Origin: Poriferisodalis sp965215815
GTDB lineage: Bacteria; Actinomycetota; Acidimicrobiia; Acidimicrobiales; Poriferisodalaceae
Assembly: GCF_965215815.1 (NCBI RefSeq)
Contig: NZ_CBDCEO010000013.1
Span: forward strand, 1,674,001-1,738,000
DNA: 64,000 nt
Direction: 5' to 3'
Within the stretch, counting starts at the first letter, position 1, and every line of letters begins with the position of its first letter. The notes beneath the pieces were generated by a model. That model did not search any database and had not been told where the DNA came from. It saw only the letters and a program-made list of their open reading frames with translations. The position numbers and the translations under genes are program-made. Below are positions 33,701 to 46,100 of this stretch, one piece after another.

Positions 33701-33747
33701 TCGGCCTCTGTGGCCTCTCCTGCCAAGTCGCCGGGCATTCCGGTCAA
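30742..33747 (-). CDS. res: Type III restriction endonuclease (Res)
   Basis: 1,001 aa. SF2 translocase: Walker A ATGTGKT (171-177), DEAH (320-323), a later helicase lobe (MLTEGWDARNVSHIVGYRAF; EQVTGRALRR). The C-terminal nuclease has PDFIARLGDGTNLIVECKG (D917, E931-C-K933), a PD...ExK site. Length is normal for Res. TTG 33747 or ATG 33738 could start it. A 16-bp palindrome lies just upstream. With Mod it forms a complex that translocates on unmodified DNA and cuts near the recognition site. Confidence 0.88.
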   Translation of the reverse strand: MTGMPGDLAGEATEAEFDPSVDPILCSPFEEPNRYWPLDRTGRAQRGIEPESGRRPSMLLSPVPDDEKSGHLQLSLGDVHLNRLINAVRERVSKWRNGGYQGATSVSVRLLEHWADERGCKLRPFFAQCEAIETLVWLREVATRQTPERRELETLSRQHNDEIVRHAVKMATGTGKTVVMGMLIAWQTLNAARTTRRRNLMHGERFLVLTPGLTVRNRLAELKPSSPHNVYDDMGLVPRDLRPVLNRARVEVMNFQAFNRQNLNTLGFPRSGSKGGRAHRDLIGRPTGDEHLESYEQSAQRILKSLLTANAYGNLVVLNDEAHHCYLPKSHAKRSAEDKKEDKRAAVWFNVLRSLRDMGQLGSVNQYGQASVVFDFSATPMWIDTSGRATPEPFQWVASDFGLMDAIESGLTKVPRVPVDDDSIQERTVWRNLYEATDKKKIPRPTEDGPAALIPGPLRNALDAQYDDYKDHLALWLRVRPETAPVMIVVANTIDNANALYEHIAGWEDSDGVLREGAYPELSNVAQGQWTDDLRTIVVHSNLDDSSDLPAKAAKLIKAQGQRLNERRGRSKDALETVREVLNTVGKAGRPGARVRCVISVGMLTEGWDARNVSHIVGYRAFSTQLLCEQVTGRALRRTSYEDFRFDGTGRLRPEYAEVVGIPFEFMPSRGGNTGTPPVRPVTRVHTVRGRGKYRIVWPQVREYRRVTPSLKLEFDESKSKAWKMKPQSVASMTVLSPHVGEEKILQTKSRRGEAEFRIAQEIVGEFRSSTDDDTDGTSLSLFRSARRIVGEWLALDYVECGDPAALLVEDEQRRDAVLTILDACTSERGHEHQRVAVLDSPPRLDTSDVDFDTTLHHIHEAKRSELSHAACHSNLEKQVAAILDTHKRVEAWARNFQTGWSVPYFFNGSWRRYEPDFIARLGDGTNLIVECKGVRDDKAIAADKYVLEHWIPCVAGTAALPDALRRWSFVEIQDAKFARHQIDQVGSGTHQVEFALSATE

Positions 33748-33763
33748 CCGCAGTTCGGCGCCG

Positions 33764-33779
33764 CAGCAGCCGGCTGCTG
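33764..33779. promoter_or_regulatory. Perfect 16-bp palindrome before res
   Basis: CAGCAGCCGGCTGCTG, centred 25-35 bp upstream of the res start. Candidate operator for restriction control; no controller gene is adjacent. Confidence 0.4.
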
Positions 33780-33919
33780 TGTGAAATTGCCGTTATCATT
33801 CACGATCCCAGCCTCGGCAGCCCGCGGGTCCGCCGAGGTATCCCCTCGTAGCGACCGGCTCCTACCCCGCGTATCAGGCGGTTCAGCTTGTTGACATCTT
33901 GCCGGTTCGGGCCATGTTG

Positions 33920-33947
33920 TTGACTTTGGCGTAATAAGAACTACTAT
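33920..33947 (+). promoter_or_regulatory. Candidate promoter of the giant gene
   Basis: TTGACT (33920-33925), 16 nt, TACTAT (33942-33947), in the most AT-rich part of the 403-bp gap between res and the giant gene. It would give a ~200-nt leader that includes the poly-C run. The rest of the gap shows no ORF of note. Confidence 0.4.
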
Positions 33948-34084
33948 CGTTAGCTGTCCATCTGTGACCGAACGAGTAGCACCCAACGGGGACGACGTCT
34001 TGCCTGTGAATCTGTCTTTTCGAGCGAGGGTCGGCGTGCGCAGCGGCGTGCGCTGCACAACGAGAATCCGCTCGAGGCGGTCAT

Positions 34085-34097
34085 CCCCCCCCCCCCC
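34085..34097. repeat. Run of 13 C upstream of the giant gene
   Basis: 13 consecutive C, 53 bp before the ATG at 34151. Such runs slip during replication. An in-frame TAG at 34142-34144 places the run outside the coding sequence, so slippage would change promoter or leader, not frame. Confidence 0.85.
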
Positions 34098-34150
34098 TCA
34101 ATCGACCGGGCTGACGCCTGACGCTGTGCTGCGGTAGCGGGTAGTTCTCC

Positions 34151-37100
34151 ATGCGTTTCTTCTCCGGCGCTTCTTCACGTGCGTCCGCACATGAAGCACG
34201 TGCGCAGCGTCGGCGGGGAATTGGTGTTCGTGGCCGCTCCGGTTGGGCTGCTTTGTGCGCGGTCTTGATTGTCGGGCTGCTGCCTGCGGTGGAGGCGGGC
34301 GCGCAGGCTGCCGTAGACGAGGACGGTGTCAGCTCCGGAGCGACGGACCTTGGCATCACGGCGGCATGGGACTCGGCCCAGTTGGTCGATGACAGCCTCG
34401 GCGCCGACGCCGACGCCGACGCCGACGCTGTCGACTATTTCAGCTTCACCGTTGACGAACCGCAGTTGCTGAAACTTCGTGTCAAGAGGCTGTCGAGCGA
34501 CGCCGACCTGTACTTGGAGGACTCGCTGGGCACGGTGCTGGCGTCGAGCGTCAACACGGGCGACACCACCGAGGCGATCGACGTCGGCCTTGTGGCTGGC
34601 ACGTACTTCGTACGGGTGGCTGCGGTCGATTCGGGGCCTATGACCTATCGGCTGCGCGCGATGGCCACTGAGGCGCCACCGGGAACAGAGTTCTTGGGAG
34701 GGTCTGACGAGGTCGCCCCCGAGCCGAATGGCCGGAGCGACACCCCCGAGACCGAGACTCCTCTGAAAGAAGCTCCGGCAGAAGAAACCATTCAGGCCCG
34801 CTCGGATCATGACGACGACGACTCGCTGCCCGGTGGTGCGGTTGATCTCGGCGACGTCACCGATCTCGGAGTGCTCGGCCCGATACGCACGGGTCGATGG
34901 AACGGCGTGCTCAACGGGGGCGGCGCCGCGATCGACTACTACTCGTTCACGCTGATGACTGACCGCTTGGTCGCCGTCGCCTTGATCAACATGGCCGCCG
35001 ACGCCGACCTGTTCGTCGAGCGGCTAGAGGCAGATTCGTCATTGACCGTTCTTGCCTCGAGTACGAACGTCGCGAATTCGCAAGAAATGCTGAATGCCGA
35101 GTTGCCCGCAGGCACGTATTACGTGCGGGTGGAAGCCATTCAACGCGGACGATTCACCTACCGACTGACCATGGGCACCACGTCGCCCCGTGCTGATGAT
35201 CCCGCTGCAGATTTCACCACCGCGGCCGTTGTCGAAGTGGGCGACTGCTTCGAGGCGGAGGACGGGGCCAAGATCTCGCCGCATTGGGACCTCGACTGGG
35301 TGGGAGTGGAACTGGTCGCCGGCGAGGACTATGTGCTCGAGGTCCGCGGCTTCGGCGCAGGAGTCGGATCGCTCACCGATCCCGAACTGCTCGCAATGTA
35401 TGTCGATCCAAACGGCTCGATGTACGGCGCGTATGAAGCGGCGGGTCGGACGTACTCCAAGGGAACGGGCCGCATTTCGAAAAACGGGCTTTCCCGCGAC
35501 CACTTCGACTCGGGTTCGTCGCTCTATGACGCGACGCTGGCGGACTTGGTCGCTGAGGAGCCAAACCGCAAGTACATCGACGCTCACGACCTCGACGACG
35601 GCGGAGACGCACGCGCACGCAATAATGACGCGTGGCTGCTGTTTCGGGCAGAGGCCACTGGCTGGCATTACATGAAGGTCGCCTCGTCGGGCGGCTTCCA
35701 AGGCTCGTACGTCGTCGCGGCAGCCACCGCTGCCGAGGCGCCGGCACGGTGCGCGAAGCAGCCCGGCCGAACGCGCGCCGTGCGCGCCGAGCCCGTGAAC
35801 GACACCACCGTGGAGGTGAACTGGGACCCGCCCGACGACGGCGGCGCGCCCATCGCCGGCTACGACGTCGAATACCGGCAGGCGGCTGCCGCCCAAGCTC
35901 GAGCCCGGTCGGCACCAGGCACTCCTGGGTTTGAGCCAGGCGCGAAGAACGCGGGGACCGAAGCCGACCAGGACGGCTGGACGCTGTGGGGCCATGTCGA
36001 CGACCCCAACTCGCAAGCAGTGCTCGTGGACGGCCTTGAACCTGACACCGAATACGAGTTCCGGGTTCGCGCTGTCAACGAAGTCGGCGAAGGCACATGG
36101 TCAGACGAGCCGACGCAAGACGCTCCGGCCGTTGCGCCCGCAGCAGCCGCCACGCTGCCGCCTGGACAGGGCAACCAGTTGCCGATCCTCGAATATCCGA
36201 TCTCACCGGTTGGCGTCGATGAGAATTCACGTCTCGATGTCGCGATCACCGCGGTCGATCCTGATGCCGAGGATGATGCAGTCGAGGTCGTGGTGATCGA
36301 CTCGGTTCCGCCAGGCGTGTTCTCGGTCACAGCGGACGGGCGTCTCGTCTCTGTAGATGTCCTCGACCACGAAGCCGGCACGCACTCAGTGACACTCGAG
36401 CTGACGAGCGGCACGGGTGGCCGGGCGCTGTCGGTGTCGCGTGAGATCGAGATCGACGTTCGGGATCTGCTCGAGCCGCCGACCGCGCCGCTGGACCTGA
36501 ACGCGGTGGCGACGACCGCCTCGACTGTCGAGCTGAACTGGGCGGCTTCGACCACGACAGGCCCCCAGGACATTTCGTACAAGGCCAACTACCGCGTGGT
36601 CGACAGCCCCGACTGGAGCGTCGAATTCGTCGGCACGGCGCTGAGGCAGACGTTCACAGGACTGAGCCCGGGCGTCGCGTACGTATTCCGCGTCGCAGCG
36701 GTCAACGCCGAAGGCGCCAGTGCCTATGTCACCGATACGGCTACGACGCCGATACATCCCGATCTGGTGGTGTCGAGGCTGTCGCTGGAGATCGGCGAGA
36801 GCGACTCTGACTCGTTCACGGTGAGGCTCGCGACCCAGCCGTCGGCGACGGTGGAGGTGTTGGTGTCCTCCGATGATGTGGGTGCGGCGACGGTGTCGGA
36901 TGCGTCGTTGGAGTTCACGACCCAGGACTGGGCTGCGACCCAGACGGTGACGGTGAGCGGTGTGTCCGATACGGACGCGTCGGACGAGTCGGTCGAGGTG
37001 TTGCTGGAGGCGACGTCGACCGATACGGACTATGAGGATCTGGACGCATCGGTTGCGGTGTCGGTGACCGATGATGACGATCCCGGCCTGGTGCTGAGTG

Positions 37101-40100
37101 TTTCGTCGCTGGATATCGGCGAGGACGGCAACGGCACCTTCACGGTGAAGCTGGCGACCTTGCCGACGGCGAACGTGTCGGTGGCAGTGACCTCCGGCGA
37201 CACGGGCGTGGCAACGGTGTCACCGACGCCGCTGGTGTTCACGACGCAGAACTGGGGCACGACCCAGACGGTGACGGTGACTGGTGTCGCCGATGCCGAC
37301 GCCGCAGACGCGCGGGTGGCAGTGTCGCTGGCGGCGACGTCAACGGACACTGACTACTCGGGCGAGACCGGGTCGGTGTCGGTGGATGTGGCCGATGATG
37401 ATGCGCCGAGCTTGGTGGTGAGCGAGTCGTCGCTGGACATCGGCGAGGACGGTTCGGGCACGTTCACGGTGAAGCTGGCGACACAGCCGACGGGCACCGT
37501 GACCGTCGCAGTGTTTTCCCGCATGCCGAGCGAGGCGACGGTGTCGGATTCGTCGCTGGTGTTCACGACCACGACATGGGAAACGGCGCAGATCGTGACG
37601 GTGTCGGGTGTGGCTGATGACGATGCTGTCGACGAAACGTTGCTGGTGGAGGTGGCGGTGTCGTCGTCGGCCGATTCGAGCTATTCGAGTCTGTCGAAGA
37701 CGGTGTCTGTGTCGGTGGACGATTCGGACACGGCCGGCTTTGTGCTCACAGATTCGTCGTTGAACATCAGCGAAGACGGTTCGGCGTCGTTCACGGTGGC
37801 GCTGGCATCGCGCCCGACCGCGTCGGTGTCAGTCACGGTCGTCTCTGGCAACACCGGCGCGGCGACGGTGTCTCCGACGCTGTTGACGTTCTCGACCACC
37901 AATTGGAGCACTCCCAAGACGGTGTTGGTGGAGGGCGTGTCGGACAGCAATGTGTCCAACGAGACGCTGTCGGTGATGCTGAGCGCGACGTCCTCGGATG
38001 CCCTCTATCAGGGCAAGACCGGATCGGTTGCGGTGTCGGTGACCGACATCGACACACCGGGGCTGGTCGTGAGCCGCTCGACGCTCGATGTCGACGAGAA
38101 CGGCCAGGCAACGTTCACGGTGAGGCTGGCGACACAGCCCACCGCGTCGGTGACGGTGTCGGTGACCTCGGGTGACACCGGTGCGGCGACGGTGTCACCG
38201 ACGCCGCCGACGGTGCTGACGTTCACGACCACGGATTGGGCGGCGGCACAGACGGTGACGGTGTCGGGTGTCGCGGACGAGGACGCGCTCGATGAGACGG
38301 TGGCGGTGTCGCTGGAAGCGGCGTCGACGGATCTGGGCTATGAGGGTGTGACCGGTTCGGTGGCGGTGTCGGTGGCCGATGACGAGACGGCTGGGCTGGT
38401 CGTGAGTCGGAACACCTTGGATATCGACGAGGACGGCAGCGGCACCTTCACGGTGAAGCTGGCGAGCCGGCCGTCGGTGTCGGTGTCGGTGTCGGTGACC
38501 TCGGGCGACACCGACATTGCGACGGTGTCGCGTTCGACGTTGACGTTCTCGACCACGGATTGGGGCACCGCCCAGACGGTGACGGTGTCCGGTGTGGACG
38601 ATGACGATGCCAGCGATGTGTCGGTGGCGGTGTCGCTGTCGGCGACGTCGACGGATCTGGGCTATGAGGGTGTGACCGGTTCGGTGGCGGTGTCGGTGGC
38701 CGATGACGAGACGGCTGGGCTGGTCGTGAGTCGGAACACCTTGGATATCGACGAGGACGGCAGCGGCACCTTCACGGTGAAGCTGGCGAGCCGGCCGTCG
38801 GTGTCGGTGTCGGTGTCGGTGGTCTCGGCTGATGTGACCGAGGCGACGGTGTCTGCGACGCCGTCGGCGGTGCTGACGTTCACGACCGCGGATTGGGGCA
38901 CGGCGCAGACGGTGACGGTGTCGGGTGTCGCGGACGCGGACGCGTGGGACGAGACGGTTGACGTGTCGTTGTCGGCGGTGTCGGTTGATGCTGATTATCA
39001 GGGTGAGACCGCTTCGGTGGCGGTGTCGGTGACAGACATCGACACTGCCGGTGTGGTGGTGAGCGATTCGACGCTGGACGTGGCCGAGGACGGCACGGCG
39101 TCGTTCACGGTGAGGCTGGCGACCCAGCCGTCGCATTCGGTGTCGGTGTCGGTGGTATCGGGTGATCTGGGTGCGGCGACGGTGTCGCATGCGTCGCTGG
39201 CGTTCACGACCCAGAACTGGGCGGCGGCGCAGACGGTCACGGTGACCGGTGTGGCCGACAGCGATGTGTCCAATGAGACAGTGACCGTGTCGCTGTCGGC
39301 GACGTCGACGGATCTGGGCTATTCGGGCAAGACGGCGTCGGTGGCGGTGTCGGTGACAGACATCGACACTGCCGGTTTGGTGGTGAGCGATTCGTCGCTG
39401 GAGGTGGCCGAGGACGGCACGGCGTCGTTCACGGTGAGGCTGGCGACCCAGCCGTCGCATTCGGTGACGGTGTCAGTCGGTTCGGACGACACGGGTGCGG
39501 CGACGGTGTCGGACTCGTCGCTGGTGTTCACGACCACCGATTGGGGCACCGCCCAGACGGTGACGGTGTCCGGTGTGTCGGACGAGGACGCGTGGGACGA
39601 GTCGGTGGCTGTGTCGTTGTCGGCGGTGTCGGTTGATGCTGATTATCAGGGCGAGACCGGGTCGGTCGCGGTGTCGGTGGCCGATGACGAGACGGCTGGG
39701 CTGGTGGTGAGCTTGGACACGCTCCAGATCGATGAGGACGGTTCTGGTTCGTTCACGGTGAGGCTGGCGTCGCTGCCGTCGGCGTCGGTGTCGGTGTCGG
39801 TCGGCTCGGGCGATGTGGGTGCGGCGACGGTGTCGCATTCGTCGTTGACGTTCACGACCACCGATTGGGGCACTGCGCAGACGGTGACGGTGTCGGGTGT
39901 CGCGGATGCGGATGCGTGGGACGAGTCGGTGGCTGTGTCGTTGTCGGCGGTGTCGGTTGATGCTGATTATCAGGGCGAGACCGGATCGGTCGCCGTGGAG
40001 GTGGCCGATGACGAGACCGCGGGTGTGGTGGTGTCGGTGTCGAGCTTGGACGCGCTGGAGGTGGCCGAGGACGGCAGCGGCACCTTCACGGTGAAGCTGG

Positions 40101-43100
40101 CGAGCCGGCCGTCGGCGTCGGTGTCGGTGTCGGTGGTCTCGGATGATGTGTCGGTGGCGACGGTGTCGGACTCGTCGTTGACGTTCACGACCACCGATTG
40201 GGCGACGGCTCGGACGGTGACGGTGTCGGGTGTCGCGGATGCGGATGCGTGGGATGAGACGGTTGACGTGTCGTTGTCGGCGGTGTCGGTTGATGCTGAT
40301 TATCAGGGCGAGACCGCTTCGGTGGCGGTAGAGGTGGCCGACATCGACACTGCCGGTTTGGTGGTGAGCGATTCGTCGCTGGACGTGGCCGAGGACGGCA
40401 CGGCGTCGTTCACGGTGAGGCTGGCGACCCAGCCGTCGCATTCGGTGACGGTGTCAGTCAGTTCGGACGACACGGGTGCGGCGTCGGTGTCGCGTGCGTC
40501 GTTGACGTTCACGACCACCGATTGGGCGACGGCTCGGACGGTGACGGTGTCGGGTGTCGCGGACGAGGACGCGCTCGATGAGACGGTTGACGTGTCGTTG
40601 TCGGCGGTGTCGGTGGATGCTGATTATCAGGGCGAGACCGCTTCGGTGGCGGTGTCGGTGACAGACATCGACACTGCCGGTTTGGTGGTGAGCGATTCGT
40701 CGCTGGAGGTGGCCGAGGACGGTACGGCGTCGTTCACGGTGAGGCTGGCGACCCAGCCGTCGCATTCGGTGACGGTGTCAGTCGGTTCGGGCGACACGGG
40801 TGCGGCGTCGGTGTCGGACTCGTCGCTGGTGTTCACGACCACCGATTGGGGCACCGCCCAGACGGTGACGGTGTCCGGTGTGTCGGACGAGGACGCGTGG
40901 GACGAGTCGGTGGCTGTGTCGTTGTCGGCGGTGTCGGTGGATGCTGATTATCAGGGCGAGACCGGGTCGGTCGCGGTGTCGGTGGCCGATGACGAGACGG
41001 CCGGGCTGGTGGTGAGCTTGGACACGCTCCAGATCGATGAGGACGGCAACGGCTCGTTCACGGTGAAGCTGGCGTCGCTGCCGTCGGCGTCGGTGACGGT
41101 GTCAGTCGGCTCGGACGATGTGGGTGCGGCGACGGTGTCGGATGCGTCGTTGACGTTCACGACCACCGATTGGGGCACTGCGCAGACGGTGACGGTGTCG
41201 GGTGTCGCGGATGCGGATGCGTGGGACGAGTCGGTGGCTGTGTCGTTGTCGGCGGTGTCGGTTGATGCTGATTATCAGGGCGAGACCGGATCGGTCGCCG
41301 TGGAGGTGGCCGATGACGAGACCGCGGGTGTGGTGGTGTCGGTGTCGAGCTTGGACGCGCTGGAGGTGGCCGAGGACGGCAGCGGCACCTTCACGGTGAG
41401 GCTGGCGACCCAGCCGTCGCATTCGGTGACGGTGTCGGTGGTCTCGGCTGATGTGACCGAGGCGACGGTGTCGGACTCGTCGTTGACGTTCACGACCACC
41501 GATTGGGCGACGGCTCGGACGGTGACGGTGTCGGGTGTCGCGGATGCGGATGCGTGGGATGAGACGGTTGACGTGTCGTTGTCGGCGGTGTCGGTTGATG
41601 CTGATTATCAGGGCGAGACCGCTTCGGTGGCGGTAGAGGTGGCCGACATCGACACTGCCGGTTTGGTGGTGAGCGATTCGTCGCTGGACGTGGCCGAGGA
41701 CGGCACGGCGTCGTTCACGGTGAGGCTGGCGACCCAGCCGTCGCATTCGGTGACGGTGTCGGTGGTATCGGGTGATCTGGGTGCGGCGACGGTGTCGCAT
41801 GCGTCGCTGGCGTTCACGACCCAGAACTGGGCGGCGGCGCAGACGGTCACGGTGACCGGTGTGGCCGACAGCGATGTGTCCAATGAGACAGTGACCGTGT
41901 CGCTGTCGTCGACGTCGACGGATCTGGGCTATTCGGGCAAGACGGCGTCGGTGGCGGTGTCGGTGACCGACATCGACACTGCCGGTTTGGTGGTGAGCGA
42001 TTCGTCGCTGGAGGTGGCCGAGGACGGTACGGCGTCGTTCACGGTGAGGCTGGCGACCCAGCCGTCGCATTCGGTGACGGTGTCAGTCGGTTCGGGCGAC
42101 ACGGGTGCGGCGTCGGTGTCGGACTCGTCGCTGGTGTTCACGACCACGAATTGGGGCACCGCCCAGACGGTGACGGTGTCCGGTGTGTCGGACGAGGACG
42201 CGTGGGACGAGTCGGTGGCTGTGTCGTTGTCGGCGGTGTCGGTGGATGCTGATTATCAGGGCGAGACCGGGTCGGTCGCGGTGTCGGTGGCCGATGACGA
42301 GACGGCTGGGCTGGTGGTGAGCTTGGACACGCTCCAGATCGATGAGGACGGTTCTGGTTCGTTCACGGTGAGGCTGGCGTCGCTGCCGTCGGCGTCGGTG
42401 ACGGTGTCAGTCGGCTCGGGCGATGTGGGTGCGGCGACGGTGTCGCATTCGTCGTTGACGTTCACGACCACCGATTGGGGCACTGCGCAGACGGTGACGG
42501 TGTCGGGTGTCGCGGATGAGGATGCGTGGGACGAGTCGGTGGCTGTGTCGCTGTCGGCGTCCTCGGCGGATTTGGACTACTCGGGCGAGGTCGGGTCGGT
42601 CGCGGTGTCGGTGGCCGATGATGAGACGGCTGGGCTGGTGGTGAGCTTGGACACGCTCCAGATCGATGAGGACGGCAACGGCTTGTTCACGGTGAAGCTG
42701 GCGTCGCTGCCGTCGGCGTCGGTGACGGTGTCAGTCGGTTCGGGCGATGTGGGTGCGGCGACGGTGTCGGATGCGTCGTTGACGTTCACGACCGCGGATT
42801 GGGGCACCGCGCAGACGGTGTCGGTGTCGGGTGTCGCGGATGCGGATGCGTGGGACGAGTCGGTGGCTGTGTCGTTGTCGGCGGTGTCGGTGGATGCTGA
42901 TTATCAGGGCGAGACCGGGTCGGTCGCGGTGTCGGTGGCCGATGATGAGACGGCTGGGCTGGTGGTGAGCTTGGACACGCTCCAGATCGATGAGGACGGC
43001 AACGGCTTGTTCACGGTGAAGCTGGCGTCGCTGCCGTCGGCGTCGGTGTCGGTGTCGGTCGGTTCGGGCGATGTGGGTGCGGCGACGGTGTCGGATGCGT

Positions 43101-46100
43101 CGTTGACGTTCACGACCGCGGATTGGGGCACCGCGCAGACGGTGTCGGTGTCGGGTGTCGCGGATGCGGACGCGTGGGACGAGTCGGTGGCTGTGTCGTT
43201 GTCGGCGGTGTCGGTGGATGCTGATTATCAGGGCGAGACCGGGTCGGTCGCGGTGTCGGTGGCCGATGATGAGACGGCTGGGCTGGTGGTGAGCTTGGAC
43301 ACGCTCCAGATCGATGAGGACGGCAACGGCTCGTTCACGGTGAAGCTGGCGTCGCTGCCGTCGGCGTCGGTGACGGTGTCGGTCGGCTCGGGCGATGTGG
43401 GTGCGGCGACGGTGTCGGATGCGTCGTTGACGTTCACGACCACCGATTGGGGCACGGCGCAGACGGTGACGGTGTCGGGTGTCGCGGATGAGGATGCGTG
43501 GGACGAGTCGGTGGCTGTGTCGTTGTCGGCGTCCTCGGCGGATTTGGATTATTCGGGCGAGACCGGGTCGGTCGCTGTGGAGGTGGCCGATGACGAGACC
43601 GCGGGTGTGGTGGTGTCGGTGTCGAGCTTGGACGCGCTGGAGGTGGCCGAGGACGGCAGCGGCACCTTCACGGTGAGGCTGGCGACCCAGCCGTCGCATT
43701 CGGTGACGGTGTCAGTCGGTTCGGGCGACACGGGTGCGGCGACGGTGTCGGATGCGTCGTTGACGTTCACGACCACCGATTGGGGCACCGCCCAGACGGT
43801 GACGGTGTCGGGTGTCGCGGATGCGGATGCGTGGGACGAGTCGGTGGCTGTGTCGTTGTCGGCGGTGTCGGTGGATGCTGATTATCAGGGCGAGACCGGG
43901 TCGGTCGCTGTGGAGGTGGCCGATGACGAGACCGTGGGCCTGGTGGTGTCGGTGTCGGGCCTGGAGATCGACGAGGACGGCAACGGCTCGTTCACGGTGA
44001 AGCTGGCGTCGCTGCCGTCGGCGACGGTGTCGGTGTCGGTTAGCTCGGGCGATACGGGTGCGGCGACGGTGTCGCATTCGTCGTTGACATTCACGACCAC
44101 CGATTGGGGCACCGCGCAGACGGTGTCGGTGTCGGGTGTGTCGGATGCGGATGCGTGGGACGAGTCGGTGGCGGTGTCGCTGTCGGCGTCCTCGGCGGAT
44201 TTGGACTACTCGGGCGAGACCGGATCGGTCGCGGTGTCGGTGGCCGATGATGAGACGGCTGGGCTGGTGGTGAGCTTGGACACGCTCCAGATCGATGAGG
44301 ACGGTTCTGGTTCGTTCACGGTGAAGCTGGCGAGCCTGCCGTCGGCGTCGGTGTCGGTGTCGGTCGGTTCGGGCGATACGGGTGCGGCGACGGTGTCGGA
44401 TGCGTCGTTGACATTTACGACCACCGATTGGGGCACCGCGCAGACGGTGACGGTGTCGGGTGTCGCGGATGCGGATGCGTGGGACGAGTCGGTGGCTGTG
44501 TCGTTGTCGGCGTCCTCGGCGGATTTGGATTATTCGGGCGAGACCGGATCGGTCGCGGTGTCGGTGGCCGATGACGAGACCGCGGGCCTGGTGGTGTCGG
44601 TGTCGGGCCTGGAGATCGACGAGGACGGCAACGGCTCGTTCACGGTGAAGCTGGCGTCGCTGCCGTCGGCGACGGTGTCGGTGTCGGTTAGCTCGGGCGA
44701 TACGGGTGCGGCGACGGTGTCGCATTCGTCGTTGACATTCACGACCACCGATTGGGGCACCGCGCAGACCGTGACGGTGTCCGGTGTGTCGGACGCGGAC
44801 GCGGACGATGCGACGGTGGCTGTGTCGTTGTCGGCGTCCTCGGCGGATTTGGATTATTCGGGCGAGACCGGGTCGGTCGCGGTGTCGGTGGCCGATGACG
44901 AGACCGCGGGCCTGGTGGTGTCGGTGTCGGGCCTGGAGATCGACGAGGACGGCAACGGCTCATTCACGGTGAAGCTGGCGTCGCTGCCGTCGGCGACGGT
45001 GTCGGTGTCAGTCAGCTCGGGCGACACGGGTGCGGCGACGGTGTCGCATGCAACGCTGGTGTTCACGACCCAGAACTGGGCGATCGCGCAGACCGTGACG
45101 GTGTCCGGTGTGTCGGACGCGGACGCGGACGATGCGACGGTGGCTGTGTCGTTGTCGGCGTCCTCGACGGATCTGGACTATTCCGGCGAGACCGCTGAGG
45201 TCGCTGTGGATGTCGACGATGACGAGACGGCCGGGCTGGTCGTGAGCTTGGACACGCTGGACGTCGATGAGGACGGCACGGCGACCTTCACGGTGAAGCT
45301 GGCGTCGCAGCCTTCGGCGTCGGTGTCGGTGGCAGTCAGCTCGGGCGACACGGGTGCGGCGACGGTGTCGCATTCGTCGTTGACATTTACGACCACGGAT
45401 TGGGCGACGGCGCAGACGGTGACGGTGTCGGGTGTGTCGGACTTGGACGCGTGGGACGAGTCGGTGACCGTGTCGCTGTCGGCGTCCTCGACGGATCTGG
45501 CTTATGGGGGCGAGACCGCTGAGGTCGCTGTGGATGTCGACGATGACGAGACGGCCGGGCTGGTCGTGAGCTTGGACACGCTGGACGTCGATGAGGACGG
45601 CACGGCGACCTTCACGGTGAAGCTGGCGTCGCAGCCTTCGGCGTCGGTGTCGGTCGCGGTGGTCTCGGGCGATGTGGGTGCGGCGACGGTGTCGCCGACG
45701 CCGCTGGAGTTCACGACCACGGATTGGGCGACGGCCCAGACCGTGACCGTGACCGGTGTGTCGGACGTGGACACCGACGACGAGACGGTGACCGTGTCGC
45801 TGTCGGCATCAGGCGGCGACTACGCGAACCTGGCCGGGTCGGTGGCCGTGACGGTGGCCGACGACGACACACCGGCCGATCCTGAGATTGTGGTGAGCCC
45901 CAACCCGCTGGACGTTGACGAAGGCGGAACCGCCACCTTCACGGTGAGGCTTGCCACCCAACCGACGACGTCAGTCATCTTGCTGGTGCGATCCGACGAC
46001 TCCGACATTGCGACCGCTGATCAATTCACGCTGAACTTCTCGACGCAGGACTGGAGCACCCCCCAGACCGTGACAGTGACGGGCGTCGAAGACGACGACG

